Shown here piece by piece: positions 54,801 to 64,000 of a stretch of 64,000 nt of DNA. The DNA comes from Rhyacichthys aspro (taxonomy: Eukaryota; Chordata; Actinopteri; Gobiiformes; Rhyacichthyidae), in contig CM072163.1 of NCBI GenBank assembly GCA_036850595.1, positions 1,181,276 to 1,245,275 of the forward strand, in the 5' to 3' direction. The notes below the pieces were generated by a model. The model did no database searches, was not told the origin of the DNA, and saw nothing but the letters and a program-made list of their open reading frames with translations. How positions within the stretch are numbered: position 1 is the first letter of the stretch; each line of letters opens with the position of its first letter. The translations under genes were made by a program, and so were the position numbers.

Positions 54801-57800
54801 GTTTAGTCCTGGTTCTGAGGTACAGACAGTATATCCATTATTTATTGTAAATATATTGACCTTGTAAACGTCAAAGTTGTCGATGATGGCGTCGAAACAC
54901 GTGTAGAGGTCGTTGAGCAGAGTCACTACCTGGAGAAAAACAAAGAGTGAACAGTTGGTAACAATTATTAATTATTAATTATTAATTATTGAAGCGAGCG
55001 AGGCCGACCTCCATCGGAGTGCTCTCTGCAGAAATCACCGTGAAGCCCACGATGTCGCTGAAGTAAATAGTGACGGAGTCGAAGGCTTCGGCCTGAACCG
55101 TCTCTCCTCGTTTCAACTGCTCCGCCACAGAACTGTCAAAAAACACACAGAACACGGTAAAAACACACAGAACATGATAAAAACACACAGAACTGACAAA
55201 AAACACACAGAACACGGTAAAAACACACAGAACTGACAAAAAACACACAGAACACGCTAAAAACACACAGAACACGCTAAAAACACACAGAACACGCTAA
55301 AAACACACAGAACACGGTAAAAACACACAGAACTGACAAAAAACACACAGAACACGCTAAAAACACACAGAACACGCTAAAAACACACAGAACACAGTAA
55401 AAACACACACAGAACTGACAAAAAACACACAGAACACGGTAAAAACACACAAGACATGATAAAAACACACAGAACACTGGTACTCACTGGGGCAGTATCT
55501 GGTACTCACTGGGGCAGTATCTGGTACTCACTGGGGCAGTATCTGGTACTCACTGGGGCAGTATCTGGTACTCACTGGGGCAGTATCTGGTACTCACTGG
55601 GGCAGTATCTGGTACTCACTGGGGCAGTATCTGGTACTCACTGGGGTAGTATCTGGTACTCACTGGGGTAGTATCGGGTACTCACTGGGGTAGTATCGGG
55701 TACTCACTGGGGTAGTATCTGGTACTCACTGGGGTAGTATCGGGTACTCACTGGGGTAGTATCTGGTACTCACTGGGGTAGTATCTGGTACTCACTGGGG
55801 TAGTATTGGGTACTCACTGGGGTAGTATCGGGTACTCACTGGGGTAGTATTGGGTACTCACTGGGGTAGTATCGGGTACTCACTGGGGTAGTATCTGGTA
55901 CTCACTGGGGTAGTATCGGGTACTCACTGGGGTAGTATCTGGTACTCACTGGGGTAGTATCGGGTACTCACTGGGGTAGTATCTGGTACTCACTGGGGTA
56001 GTATCTGGTACTCACTGGGGTAGTATCTGGTACTCACTGGGGTAGTATCTGGTACTCACTGGGGTAGTATCGGGTACTCACTGGGGTAGTATCGGGTACT
56101 CACTGGGGTAGTATCGGGTACTCACTGGGGCAGTATCTGGTACTCACTAGGGTAGTATCTGGTACTCACTGGGGTAGTATCGGGTACTCACTGGGGTAGT
56201 ATCTGGTACTCACTGGGGTAGTATTGGGTACTCACTGGGGTAGTATCTGGTACTCACTGGGGTAGTATCGGGTACTCACTGGGGTAGTATCTGGTACAGC
56301 AGGGCCTCAGCCTTCCTCTTCTCTTCGTGATACGCCTGAGTCCGTTCCTCCACCAGCTCCTCCAGGTTGTTAGCGTACTGCTCCATCCGAGACAAAAGGT
56401 TATCCAGGATGTTAGTCCGAGACTCCCTTTAAACACAGACTGGGTTTAGACCTGGTCCAGACCTGGTCCAGTCCCGGTCCAGTCCTTGTCTTTGGTCCAG
56501 TCCCGGTCCAGTCCCAGTCCAGTCCTGATCCAGTCCCGGTCCAGTCCTTGTCTTTGGTCCAATCCCGGTTCCCTCCCGGTCCAGTCCTTGTCTTTGGTCC
56601 AGTCCTGGTCCAGTCCTTGTCTTTGGTCCAGTCCCGGTCCAGTCCCGGTCCAGTCCTTGTCTTTGGTCCAATCCCGGTTCCCTCCCGGTCCAGTCCTTGT
56701 CTTTGGTCCAGTCCTGGTCCAGTCCTTGTCTTTGGTCCAGTCCCGGTCCAGTCCCGGTCCAGTCCTGGTCCAGTCCTTGTCTTTGGTCCAGTCCCGGTCC
56801 AGTCCAGTCCAGTCCAGTCCAGTCCTGGTCCTCACTTGTTCTGTTTGCGCAGCAGGACTCTGATCTGGCTGAAGTCCGGTCTCTCGGTGGGTTCTTCGGC
56901 CCAGCACCGGGTCATGAGCTGACCCAGCTCCGGACTGTGGCTCTGAGGGTCCACCGTGGGCCGGAGACAGGGCCACTCTCCCAGGACCACCCGGTCCACG
57001 ATCTCTGGAGAACAGAACCAGAGGACGGGTCCAACGTGGTTCCGAAACCGAAAGACCAAAAAACAAAAGAAAGAAACTGAGAACTTGAACAGGCTCTAGT
57101 TGGATTTGAACAGGTTTTAATTGGATTTGAACAGGTTTTAGTTGGATTTGAACAGGTTTTAGATGGATTTGAACAGGTTTTAGATGGATTTGAACAGGTT
57201 TTAGTTGGATTTGAACAGGTTTTAGTTGGATTTGAACAGGTTTTAGTAGGTATTGGTTTTAGTCTTGTCAGTTCTGTGTCGAATCCTAATAAAGTCCTGA
57301 AGTTGGTCTTGGATTGGTCTGGTTTAGTCTAGTTTAATCCGGATCTAGTCCTGATTTAGTCCAGGTCCTCAGTTCAGACCTGGTCTAGTCCTGGTTCAGT
57401 CCGGTTTTTCCCTGAGGATTCATGACTGATCCATAATGAGACAAAGCCTGGTATCAGTCTGAAACAGGAAATGAATGTCCCGAGGGATATTAAATAAAAG
57501 TCTGATAAAAGGCCAATCCTTCACAATAAGAGCTTTGAAATATTTAAAAAACGCTAAAGATCTCATTTCCTGAAGATGCTCAGATAAACCCAGCCTCTGT
57601 CTCTGTTAAACATGCAACGAATTTAATTAGACCAGAGCCTTATGTGTGCACACTGATGGATCTGAACAGGTTTTAGCTGGATTTCAACAGGTTTTCTCCA
57701 GAGTTATAGAGGTTTTACTTGGATTTGAACAGGTTTTAGCTGGATTGGAAAATGTTTTAGTTGGATTTGAACAGGTTTTTGTCAGTTTTGGACAGATTTC

Positions 57801-60800
57801 AGTTGGTTTTGAACAGATTTTATTTGGATTTGAATATGTTGTTTTGGACTTTAACAGGTTTTATTTGGTTCTAAACAGGCTTTAGTTGGATTTGAACAGG
57901 TTTTAGTTTGTTTTGAACAGGTTTTATTTGGATTTGAACAGGTTCTGGACAGTTCTGAACAGGTCTCAGCAGGTCTAACCTTTGGGGCTCAGTGGCTCCC
58001 CCTGGAGGTAGAAGGCTCCCCGTCGCAGCGCCACCTCCTGGAGGACGATCCCGAAGCTGTACACGTCTCCCTTCTGTGTTCCCTGAGGGGGCGGAGCCTC
58101 GAGGCGGAGCAGCTCAGGGGCCGCCCACAACCGCTCTGAGGGACAAGACCGGGTAAGACCGGGGCTGGACCCGGACTAAACCAGGACTAAACCAGGGCTA
58201 AACCAGAGCTAAACTAGGACTAAACTAGGACTAAACCAGGACTAAACCAGGGCTAAACCAGGACTAAACCAGGACTAAACCAGGTCTAAACCAGGACTAA
58301 ACCAGGACTAAACCAGAGCTAAACCAGGACTAAACCAGAGCTAAACCAGGACTAAACCAGGACTAAACCAGGTCTAAACCAGGACTAAACCAGGGCTAAA
58401 CCAGGTCTAAACCAGGACTAAACCAGGACTAAACCAGAGCTAAACTAGGACTAAACCAGGTCTAAACCAGGGCTAAACCAGGTCTAAACCAGGACTAAAC
58501 TAGGACAAAACAGTCAAACCAGGACCAACCAAGCCCCCCCCCTCGTAAACCAGGACTAAACCAGGTCTAAACCAGGACTAAACCAGGTCTAAACCAGGAC
58601 TAAACCAGAGCTAAACCAGGTCTAAACCAGGACTAAACCAGAGCTAAACCAGGTCTAAACCAGGACTAAACCAGGACAAAACTAGGACTAAACCAGGTCT
58701 AAACCGGGTCTAAACCAGGTCTAAACCGGGTCTAAACCAGGTCTAAACCAGGACTAAACCAGGACTAAACCAGGACTAAACCAGAGCAACCAGGAGCTAA
58801 ACAGGATTAAACCAAGACTAAACAGAGCTAAACTTGGATAAACCGGACTAAACTAAACCTGGACCGGGTCTGGACCGGACTCACGTGCGTAGTAGGCGTG
58901 TGCGTCCGTCCCGGTCTCGCTGTCGCTCCTGAAGCTGGACAGACCGTAGTCGGTGATCTTCAGGACGAAGCGATTGTCAACGACGCAGTTCGACGACTTG
59001 AGTTTACCATGAGACAGGATCACACTGTTGTGGAGGAACAGCATCCCCTACAGGACCAGGACAAGACCGGGTTAGACCGGGTTAGACCGGGTCAGGACCG
59101 GGTTAGACCGGGTCAGGACCGGGTCAGACCGGGTTAGACCGGGTTAGACCGGGTTAGACCAGGTCAGGACCGGGTTAGACCGGGTTAGACCGGGTTAGAC
59201 CAGGTCAGGACCGGGTTAGACCAGGTCAGGACCGGGTTAGACCGGGTTAGACCGGGTCAGGACCGGGTTAGACCGGGTCAGGACCGGGTCAGGACCGGGT
59301 TAGACCGGGTTAGACCGGGTTAGACCGGGTCAGGACCGGGTTAGACCGGGTTAGACCGGGTTAGACCGGGTCAGGACCGGGTTAGACCGGGTTAGACCGG
59401 GTTAGACCGGGTCAGGACCGGGTCAGGACCGGGTCAGGACCGGGTCAGGACCGGGTTAGACCGGGTTAGACCGGGTCAGGACCGGGTTAGACCGGGTCAG
59501 GACCGGGTCAGGACCGGGTTAGACCGGGTTAGACCGGGTACAAGACCGGGTTAGACCAGGTACAAGACCGGGTTAGACCGGGTACAAGACCGGGTTAGAC
59601 CGGGTTAGACCAGGTCAGGTGGAGGCAGGTGGAGCTCTGTGTGGTTTTCACCTTGACGATGTCGTTGATGAGTGAGTACTTGAACATCCAGTCCAGAGTG
59701 ATGCTGTCGTTCTCCAGAATGTCCTGAAACACACAGGTTACAGTCAGGTGCAGGTCCTTCAGGTGAAAGGTCGTGGGACTGTGGGGTCAAAGGTCGTGGG
59801 ACTGTGGGGTCACCTGTAGACTTCCTCTGGGGCAGTACTCGGTGATGATGCAGATGTTGGGAGGGTCGATGCAGGCTCCGATGAAGCGGGTCAGGTGCTC
59901 ATTCTGCACGTCTCTCATCTGAAAAAACAACAGATAGTGATGTTACTCTGCTGCTATTTTTATATTGCAGTATTAATTTGTATTGCAGTATTAATTTAAA
60001 TAGTAGTTTTGGATAGGTCTGAAAGGATGACTAGGTGGATTTGAACAGGTTTTGTTAGATTTAAACAGGTTTTAGTCAGTTTTGAACAGGTCTCAGTAGG
60101 ATTTTAATAAGTTTTATCCGATTTCAGTTGGTTTTTAACAGTTTTTAGTTGGACTTCAACAGGCTTTGTTAGGATTTGATAAAGTGCTAGTGGATTTTGA
60201 ACAGGTTTTAGTAGGATTAGAACAGGTCTCAGTCAGTTTTGAACAGGTCTCAGTAGGATTTGATAAGGTTCTAGTGGATTTTGAACAGAAAGACTGTTTT
60301 TTCACAAATGATTAATTTTACAATAAACTATTTGGGTTTAAACCATTTTCACAACGAGAAGAACAAATATCAAGTTTAAAATCTGAATAATGTGTGGTAT
60401 AAATGAGCTGCAGTACCACCACTGTCCATTTGGCGGACCCTTGTCTATTTTCTCCCAACACCAGCCCTGTTTTTCTCCCTGTGTTTCTGTCAAAGTGATG
60501 TTATCAGGTTTTGGAGCAGCTCTCAGAGACTTCCTGCTACATTTCCTTCTCGGTGTTTGTTATCGGCTCCGAGTTAAAGAGTCACTCACGTGTTTGAGCT
60601 CGAACAGCACCTTCCTGTTCAGCTCCACTCGCTTCCTGTTCGTGTATTTGATCGCCACGATGTTTCCCTGAAAAATAACACGGAGAATATTCCTCAAAGG
60701 CCCAGGTTCTAACTGGTTTTAATGGAGAAGCAGAGATCGAACGAGGCTCAGTGCTTCGTTAGGTTTAATTCAGTGTCATTACAGAAATTAGAGCAGAAGT

Positions 60801-63045
60801 CGAAGCCTTAACGAAGCTGATTAAAGGCTGACCTTGTAGTATCCGGTCTTGGCGAACACCTGCAGGTTTCCGTCTCCTGTCATCAACGAGCCGTAGTTCG
60901 AGCCTCTCTGAACAACATCGAGAGAAACAGGATTAATGAGACACAAAATAATACGGTTTATTATTTATCATAAAAAACAAATCATAAAAAGCTCCCAGTT
61001 GTGTTTAAAGCTGATTTCTGTGTCATAAACTTAAAATGCATCTTTTTAATACACCACCACTGCAACGTGAATGTTTCTATGGCAACCATTATAAAAAAAA
61101 ATGATTGTGTCCGAGGGACGCAGGAGCAATTCATTTACAAACAACTTTGCACAAAAAAATAAAAACTGATCAGAATCAATGTTTTTAACATTCTCAATAA
61201 CCTCAAAAATGTTTTATTTGAATTAACGGGATGGAAAAAAAGAGACTTAATCATTAAAACGGGCATTTAAGGAATTAAAAATCATCAATCAAGAAAATTC
61301 ATCAATATTTCTTATGTTTGATTGAAGTTAATAATGAAAAAAATACGTTGACACATAATATTTCTGTATGACTTTAAATACAAAACTAAAAATTGATCTG
61401 ACCCCAAGAATAAAGTGCAGATTATTGATTATTAGATTATTGATTATTAGTTTGTGACCAGGGACAGTGTGATCCTGCTCCCGCTGCGCAGCACTTTGTC
61501 CAAGTTACTCATCTGGATGTCGTCCCAGTGGATCCTCCAGAGCTGAGCCACCAGCTCCTTCTCCAGCTTCATCCTCCTGGAATCAAACAATCACAAATAA
61601 CTGAACCGTCCTGGAATCAAACAATCACAAATAACTGAACCGTCCTGGAATCAAACAATCACAAATAACTGAACCGTCCTGGAATCAAACAATCACAAAT
61701 AACTGAACCGTCCTGGAATCAAACAATCACAAATAACTGAACCGTCCTGGAATCAAACAATCACAAATAACTGAACCGTCCTGGAATCAAACAATCACAA
61801 ACAAACTGAACCGTCCTGGAATCAAACAATCACAAATAACTGAACCGTCCTGGAATCAAACAATCACAAATAACTGAACCGTCCTGGAATCAAACAATCA
61901 CAAATAACTGAACCGTCCTGGAATCAAACAATCACAAATAACTGAAGCATCCTGGAATCAAACAATCACAAATAACTGAAGCATCCTGGAATCAAACAAT
62001 CACAAACAAACTGAACCGTCCTGGAATCAAACAATCACAAATAACTGAAGCATCCTGGAATCAAACAATCACAAATAACTAACCGTCCTAATAAAAATAC
62101 AAATAACTAACCGTCCTGGAATCAAACAATCACAAATAACTGAACCGTCCTGGAATCAAACAATCACAAACAAACTGAACCGTCCTGGAATCAAACAATC
62201 ACAAACAAACTGAACCGTCCTGGAATCAAACAATCACAAACAAACTAAAACATCTAAATAAAAAATGTTTCTTTTTGTTGTTGGTTTTTGATCATGTGAC
62301 CTGGTGAGAGGTCAAGGGTCACTGACCTGTAAACGAAGACGGTGACGGTGAGGATCATGATGAAGATGAAGAACAGGACGATCGACACCATCTGATGAAT
62401 CGTGATGGTCTCTGAGAGAAAAGAAGAAGAAGTCCTGGTTTAGACCTGGTTTAGTCCTGGTTTACACCTGGTTTAGACATGGTTTAGTCCTGGTTTAGAC
62501 CTGGTTTAGACCTGGTTTAGTCCTGGTTTAGACCTGGTTTAGACCTGGTTTAGTCCTGGTTTAGACATGGTTTAGTCCTGGTTTAGTCAGGTCCAGGTCC
62601 AGTCCTGGTCTTGGTCCAGTCCCAGCCCAAGTCCAGGTCCAGGTCTTGTCCAGGTCCCAGTCCAGGTCCAGGTCTTGTCCTGGTCCAGGTCCAGTCCAGG
62701 TCTCACTGGCGACGCAGAGCGGGTTGTCGTTCTTGAATCCACAGACTGGGACGTCCCGGGGACAGGTTCCTGAGAGCCAGTGCAGCTGAGTCCCGGGGAC
62801 CGCCGTCAGCTGCTCCTCAGAACTGTTAAAGACCATCACGATCTGGACACAACAAGACCGGACTTAGACCCTGGACTAGACCGGGTTTTGGAACTGGTTT
62901 AGATCTATTTATATGAAGTATTGCAGCTGTGTGTGTTTTTAATGTTGTACCTGGAAGATGCTGCTGTTGGTGTCCATCAGGTCCCACAGAGCGAAGTCCA
63001 TCTCTCGGTCTCCGTTCTCGTCCAGTTGGACCAGTCCAGTCACAC
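51831..63045 (-). CDS. npr1: Natriuretic-peptide-receptor guanylyl cyclase, 3' 17 coding exons (npr1-like)
   Basis: Single-pass receptor that makes cGMP when a natriuretic peptide binds. Exons in gene order: 63045-62951, 62842-62707, 62411-62327, 61576-61459, 60907-60833, 60667-60590, 59918-59814, 59723-59652, 59047-58885, 58135-57980, 57004-56836, 56426-56280, 55132-55009, 54929-54861, 53317-53143, 52230-52132, 51976-51831. Phases agree; about 670 codons. End of the ectodomain (VTGLVQLDENGDRE, VPVCGFKNDNPLC), a membrane helix (MVSIVLFFIFIMILTVTVFV), a pseudokinase domain (RGSNYGSLMTGDG; HGKLKSSNC replaces HRD, DYG replaces DFG), a dimerisation helix (RMEQYANNLEELVEERTQAY), then the cyclase: metal ligands in SDIVGFT and GDAYMVVSG, guanine-specifying Glu and Cys in VETIGDAY and PRYCLFGD, and VNTSSRMES. 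It ends WLLGELQEP. QNEHLTRF, ITLDWMF and YYKGN favour NPR1 over NPR2. The 5' exons are outside the window. Confidence 0.88.
51995..52130 (+). repeat. Minisatellite family A in the last cyclase intron
   Basis: About 12 units of CTGGTTTAGAC. On the gene strand the array starts within about 10 nt of the donor (GAAG|GTCAGAACCAGG). Confidence 0.85.
52327..52345 (-). promoter_or_regulatory. CTCF motif, near-complete 19-bp match
   Basis: Minus strand TGGCCACCAGGGGGCAGCG compares with the vertebrate CTCF consensus TGGCCACCAGGGGGCGCTA (from memory). It lies in a cyclase intron. This is the strongest CTCF-like site in the window, and it has the same orientation as those at 8208 and 40586. Confidence 0.55.
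52445..52950. repeat. T-rich low-complexity block with an internal duplication and a MITE end
   Basis: Two related segments (about 52468-52610 and 52688-52858) share AGGTGTCTT, AAATTGAGA, GGCTTTA..TTTTTCATTGAAT and GAGATGGGTTTCT, so the block arose by local duplication or from two copies of one element. It ends in GATGATGCACCTCAGGGCC near 52924, the right end of the MITE at 50801-51027. No left terminus is visible. Confidence 0.6.
53360..54815 (+). repeat. Minisatellite family A, 1.45-kb array in a cyclase intron
   Basis: About 130 units of CTGGTTTAGAC and CTGGTTTAGTC with occasional CTTGGTTTAAAC and CTGGGTTAGAC variants, arranged in higher-order patterns. It fills nearly all of the intron between the exons at 54861 and 53317. 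Confidence 0.93.
55136..55477 (-). repeat. Acceptor-containing 20-bp minisatellite in the cyclase gene
   Basis: About 17 units of CGGTAAAAACACACAGAACA type (+ strand). On the gene strand the true acceptor is TTTTTTGACAG|TTCTGTGG (55132), and the array contains four near-copies, TTTTTTGTCAG followed by TTCTGTG (near 55191, 55231, 55331 and 55413). The unit therefore includes the 3' splice site and the first seven exon bases. Confidence 0.85.
55478..56296 (-). repeat. Donor-containing 22-bp minisatellite in the cyclase gene (about 37 copies)
   Basis: The unit on the gene strand is CAGATACTACCCCA (last 14 exon bases) plus GTGAGTAC (first 8 intron bases). The exon ending at 56280 supplies the first copy, and about 36 more follow with variants CCGATACTAC and CCAATACTAC. 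The exon 56426-56280 contributes real coding sequence (YQILPH) to the array. With the following acceptor array it makes up essentially the whole 1.15-kb intron. Confidence 0.93.
56455..56830 (-). repeat. GGACCGGGACTGGACC / AAAGACAAGGACTGG minisatellite
   Basis: Tandem CCAGTCCCGGTCCAGTCC units mixed with CAGTCCTTGTCTTTGGTC (+ strand), filling the intron between the exons ending at 56836 and starting at 56426. Open frames of DWTGTGPGL type are artefacts. Confidence 0.88.
57085..57250 (+). repeat. Minisatellite family B in a cyclase intron
   Basis: About 8 units of TTTTAGTTGGATTTGAACAG just upstream (on the gene strand) of the exon starting at 57004. Confidence 0.85.
57655..57965 (+). repeat. 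Degenerate minisatellite family B in a cyclase intron
   Basis: About 14 diverged units of GGATTTGAACAGGTTTTAG, more degenerate than the other arrays, ending beside the donor of the exon at 57980. Confidence 0.75.
58165..58860 (-). repeat. Minisatellite family A, cyclase intron
   Basis: About 60 units of CCAGGACTAAA, CCAGGTCTAAA and CCAGAGCTAAA (+ strand) with one interruption (ACCAACCAAGCCCCCCCCCT near 58530). It occupies most of the intron between the exons at 58885 and 58135. Confidence 0.9.
59060..59620 (-). repeat. GC-rich minisatellite (GACCGGGTTA / GACCGGGTCAG) in a cyclase intron
   Basis: Units GACCGGGTTA (10 bp) and GACCGGGTCAG (11 bp), a GC-rich relative of family A, fill the intron between the exons at 59652 and 59047. 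Confidence 0.9.
60030..60290 (+). repeat. Degenerate minisatellite family B, cyclase intron
   Basis: About 12 diverged units such as GATTTTGAACAGGTTTTAG, AACAGGTCTCAGTAGGATTT. Confidence 0.7.
61571..62245 (-). repeat. Acceptor-containing 34-bp minisatellite before the juxtamembrane exon
   Basis: About 19 units with CCTGGAATCAAACAATCAC and AAATAACTGAACCGT (+ strand). On the gene strand every unit contains GTTTGATTCCAG|GA. The true acceptor of the exon starting at 61576 is GTTTGATTCCAG|GAGGATG, so the unit repeats the 3' splice site and the first two exon bases. One unit near 62085 is disrupted. Confidence 0.9.
62430..62705 (-). repeat. Mixed family A and CCAGGTCCAG arrays, cyclase intron
   Basis: CTGGTTTAGAC units followed by CAGTCCAGGTCCAGGTC units, the latter directly after the donor of the exon ending at 62707 (GCCA|GTGAGACCTGG). 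Confidence 0.85.
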
Positions 63046-63319
63046 CTGAGACACACAGACACATTTAAAACTTTTAGATTATTAATATTAGACTGTTAGA
63101 CTAGAATATTAGACTAGACTAGAAAGACTTACTCTGATAAAACCCAGACCCTCTAAAACTCAAATACATCGTTTTGGACGTAACTTTGATCAATACTTTT
63201 TGCAATTAGTGTCAATTTAATTAATGTTATACCTAATTTTTCTATATACTTTTTTAAATTTAATTTAATTTAATTTAATACTTATTTGAGGGAAGCTGAC
63301 AATAAAATCCACACTGAAC

Positions 63320-63910
63320 TTAAAGTTAAGCTAAAACCAGGACTAAACCTGGAAATAAATCCAGGACTAAATCAGTTCTAAACGAGGACTGCACAAAGAT
63401 TAAACCAGGATGAAACTATAGCACTAAAACAGAGCTGGACCTAAACTAGACCAAACGTAAAACCTGACCTAAAACCAGGACTAGACCAGGACTAGACCAG
63501 GACTAAACCAGGACTAGACCAGGACTAAACCAGGACTAGACCAGGACTAGACCAGGACTAGACCAGGACTAGACCAGGACTAGACCAAACGTAAAGCCCG
63601 ACCTAAAACCAGGACTAGACCAGGACTAGTCCAGGACTAGACCAGGACTAAACCAGGACTAGACCAGGACTAGACCAAACGTAAAGCNNNNNNNNNNNNN
63701 NNNNNNNNNNNNNNNNNNNNNNNNNNNNNNNNNNNNNNNNNNNNNNNNNNNNNNNNNNNNNNNNNNNNNNNNNNNNNNNNNNNNAAACCAGGACTAGACC
63801 AGGACTAGACCAGGACTAGACCAGGACTAGACCATGACTAAACCAGTACTAGACCAGGACTAGACCAGGACTAGACCAGGACTAGACCAGGACTAGACCA
63901 GGACTTTCTG
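63320..63910 (-). repeat. CCAGGACTAGA minisatellite interrupted by a gap
   Basis: 11-bp CCAGGACTAGA units with family A variants on both sides of an N run (63688-63784, 97 N). The gap is inside the array, so its true length is unknown. Confidence 0.88.
63688..63784. other. Assembly gap (97 N) inside a minisatellite
   Basis: Run of N flanked on both sides by the same tandem unit, most simply a collapsed repeat array. Confidence 0.95.
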
Positions 63911-64000
63911 CTGGACATAAACCCTATAAAGTCTTGACTGAACTGTCGGTGAGGTCATATTTTTATTCTCTGACGCTGTGTGAAAGCAGAAGTCAGTGTC

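Noticed and set aside
55478..56296. CRISPR-like regular repeat array
   Set aside because: Units are head-to-tail with no spacers, in an animal gene intron; the unit is explained by the adjacent splice junction.
56446..57080. Trp/Asp/Gly-rich ORFs on both strands over 200 codons
   Set aside because: They translate the CCAGTCCCGGTCC array. Only the minus-strand segment 57004-56836 is a real cyclase exon, in a different frame.
1..64000. tRNA, rRNA or small nuclear RNA genes
   Set aside because: I looked for cloverleaf A/B-box pairs and known snRNA landmarks by eye and found none I could support; a covariance search could overturn this.

Overview
This is nuclear DNA from a bony fish, very probably a teleost. 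The genes have many introns with GT-AG junctions. One gene family, FISNA-NACHT-LRR-B30.2 NLRs, is typical of teleosts. The dispersed repeats are hAT-like and LINE tails that look like teleost families. Nothing prokaryotic is present (no operons, no Shine-Dalgarno sites).

Layout. (1) 1-8.7 kb, + strand: a complete dek gene (12 exons, 456 codons) with a CCAAT/GC-box promoter. (2) 7.8-30.6 kb: an 11 kb block appears twice in tandem, separated by exactly 100 N (18895-18994). Each copy holds the last two dek exons and the 5' exons of an NLR gene. The copies differ by scattered SNPs and repeat-length changes, so an unmerged second haplotype in the assembly is the simplest explanation. (3) 20.9-38.3 kb, + strand: NLR gene A, 1,200 codons when the second copy's 5' exons are used, with FISNA, NACHT, LRRs and a C-terminal PRY-SPRY. 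(4) 41.0-49.6 kb, + strand: NLR gene B, a paralogue ending shortly after NACHT (657 codons, no LRR, no B30.2). Its 1.5 kb NACHT exon is almost indistinguishable from that of gene A. (5) 51.8-63.0 kb, - strand: the 3' 17 coding exons of a natriuretic-peptide-receptor guanylyl cyclase (npr1-like), running from the end of the ligand-binding domain to the stop codon. Its 5' half lies beyond the window.

The most unusual property is the minisatellite load. Two families (an 11-bp-based CTGGTTTAGAC/TC unit and a 21-bp GGATTTGAACAGGTTTTAG unit) fill introns and intergenic DNA throughout. In at least five introns, in all three gene types, the repeated unit itself contains the splice site of the neighbouring exon. 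Examples are a 22-bp unit carrying the exon end plus GTGAGTAC about 37 times in the cyclase gene, (GTGAGTGTTA)n starting exactly at an NLR donor, a G-rich donor array in dek intron 10, and two arrays carrying acceptor sequence in the cyclase gene. One cyclase intron consists almost wholly of a donor array and an acceptor array back to back. I regard these splice-site-seeded tandem arrays as the best candidate for something undescribed.

The genes do not form one pathway: dek is a chromatin protein, the NLRs are innate immune sensors and the cyclase is a peptide-hormone receptor. All exon boundaries were derived by hand from splice consensus, reading-frame continuity and remembered family sequence; no alignment was run.
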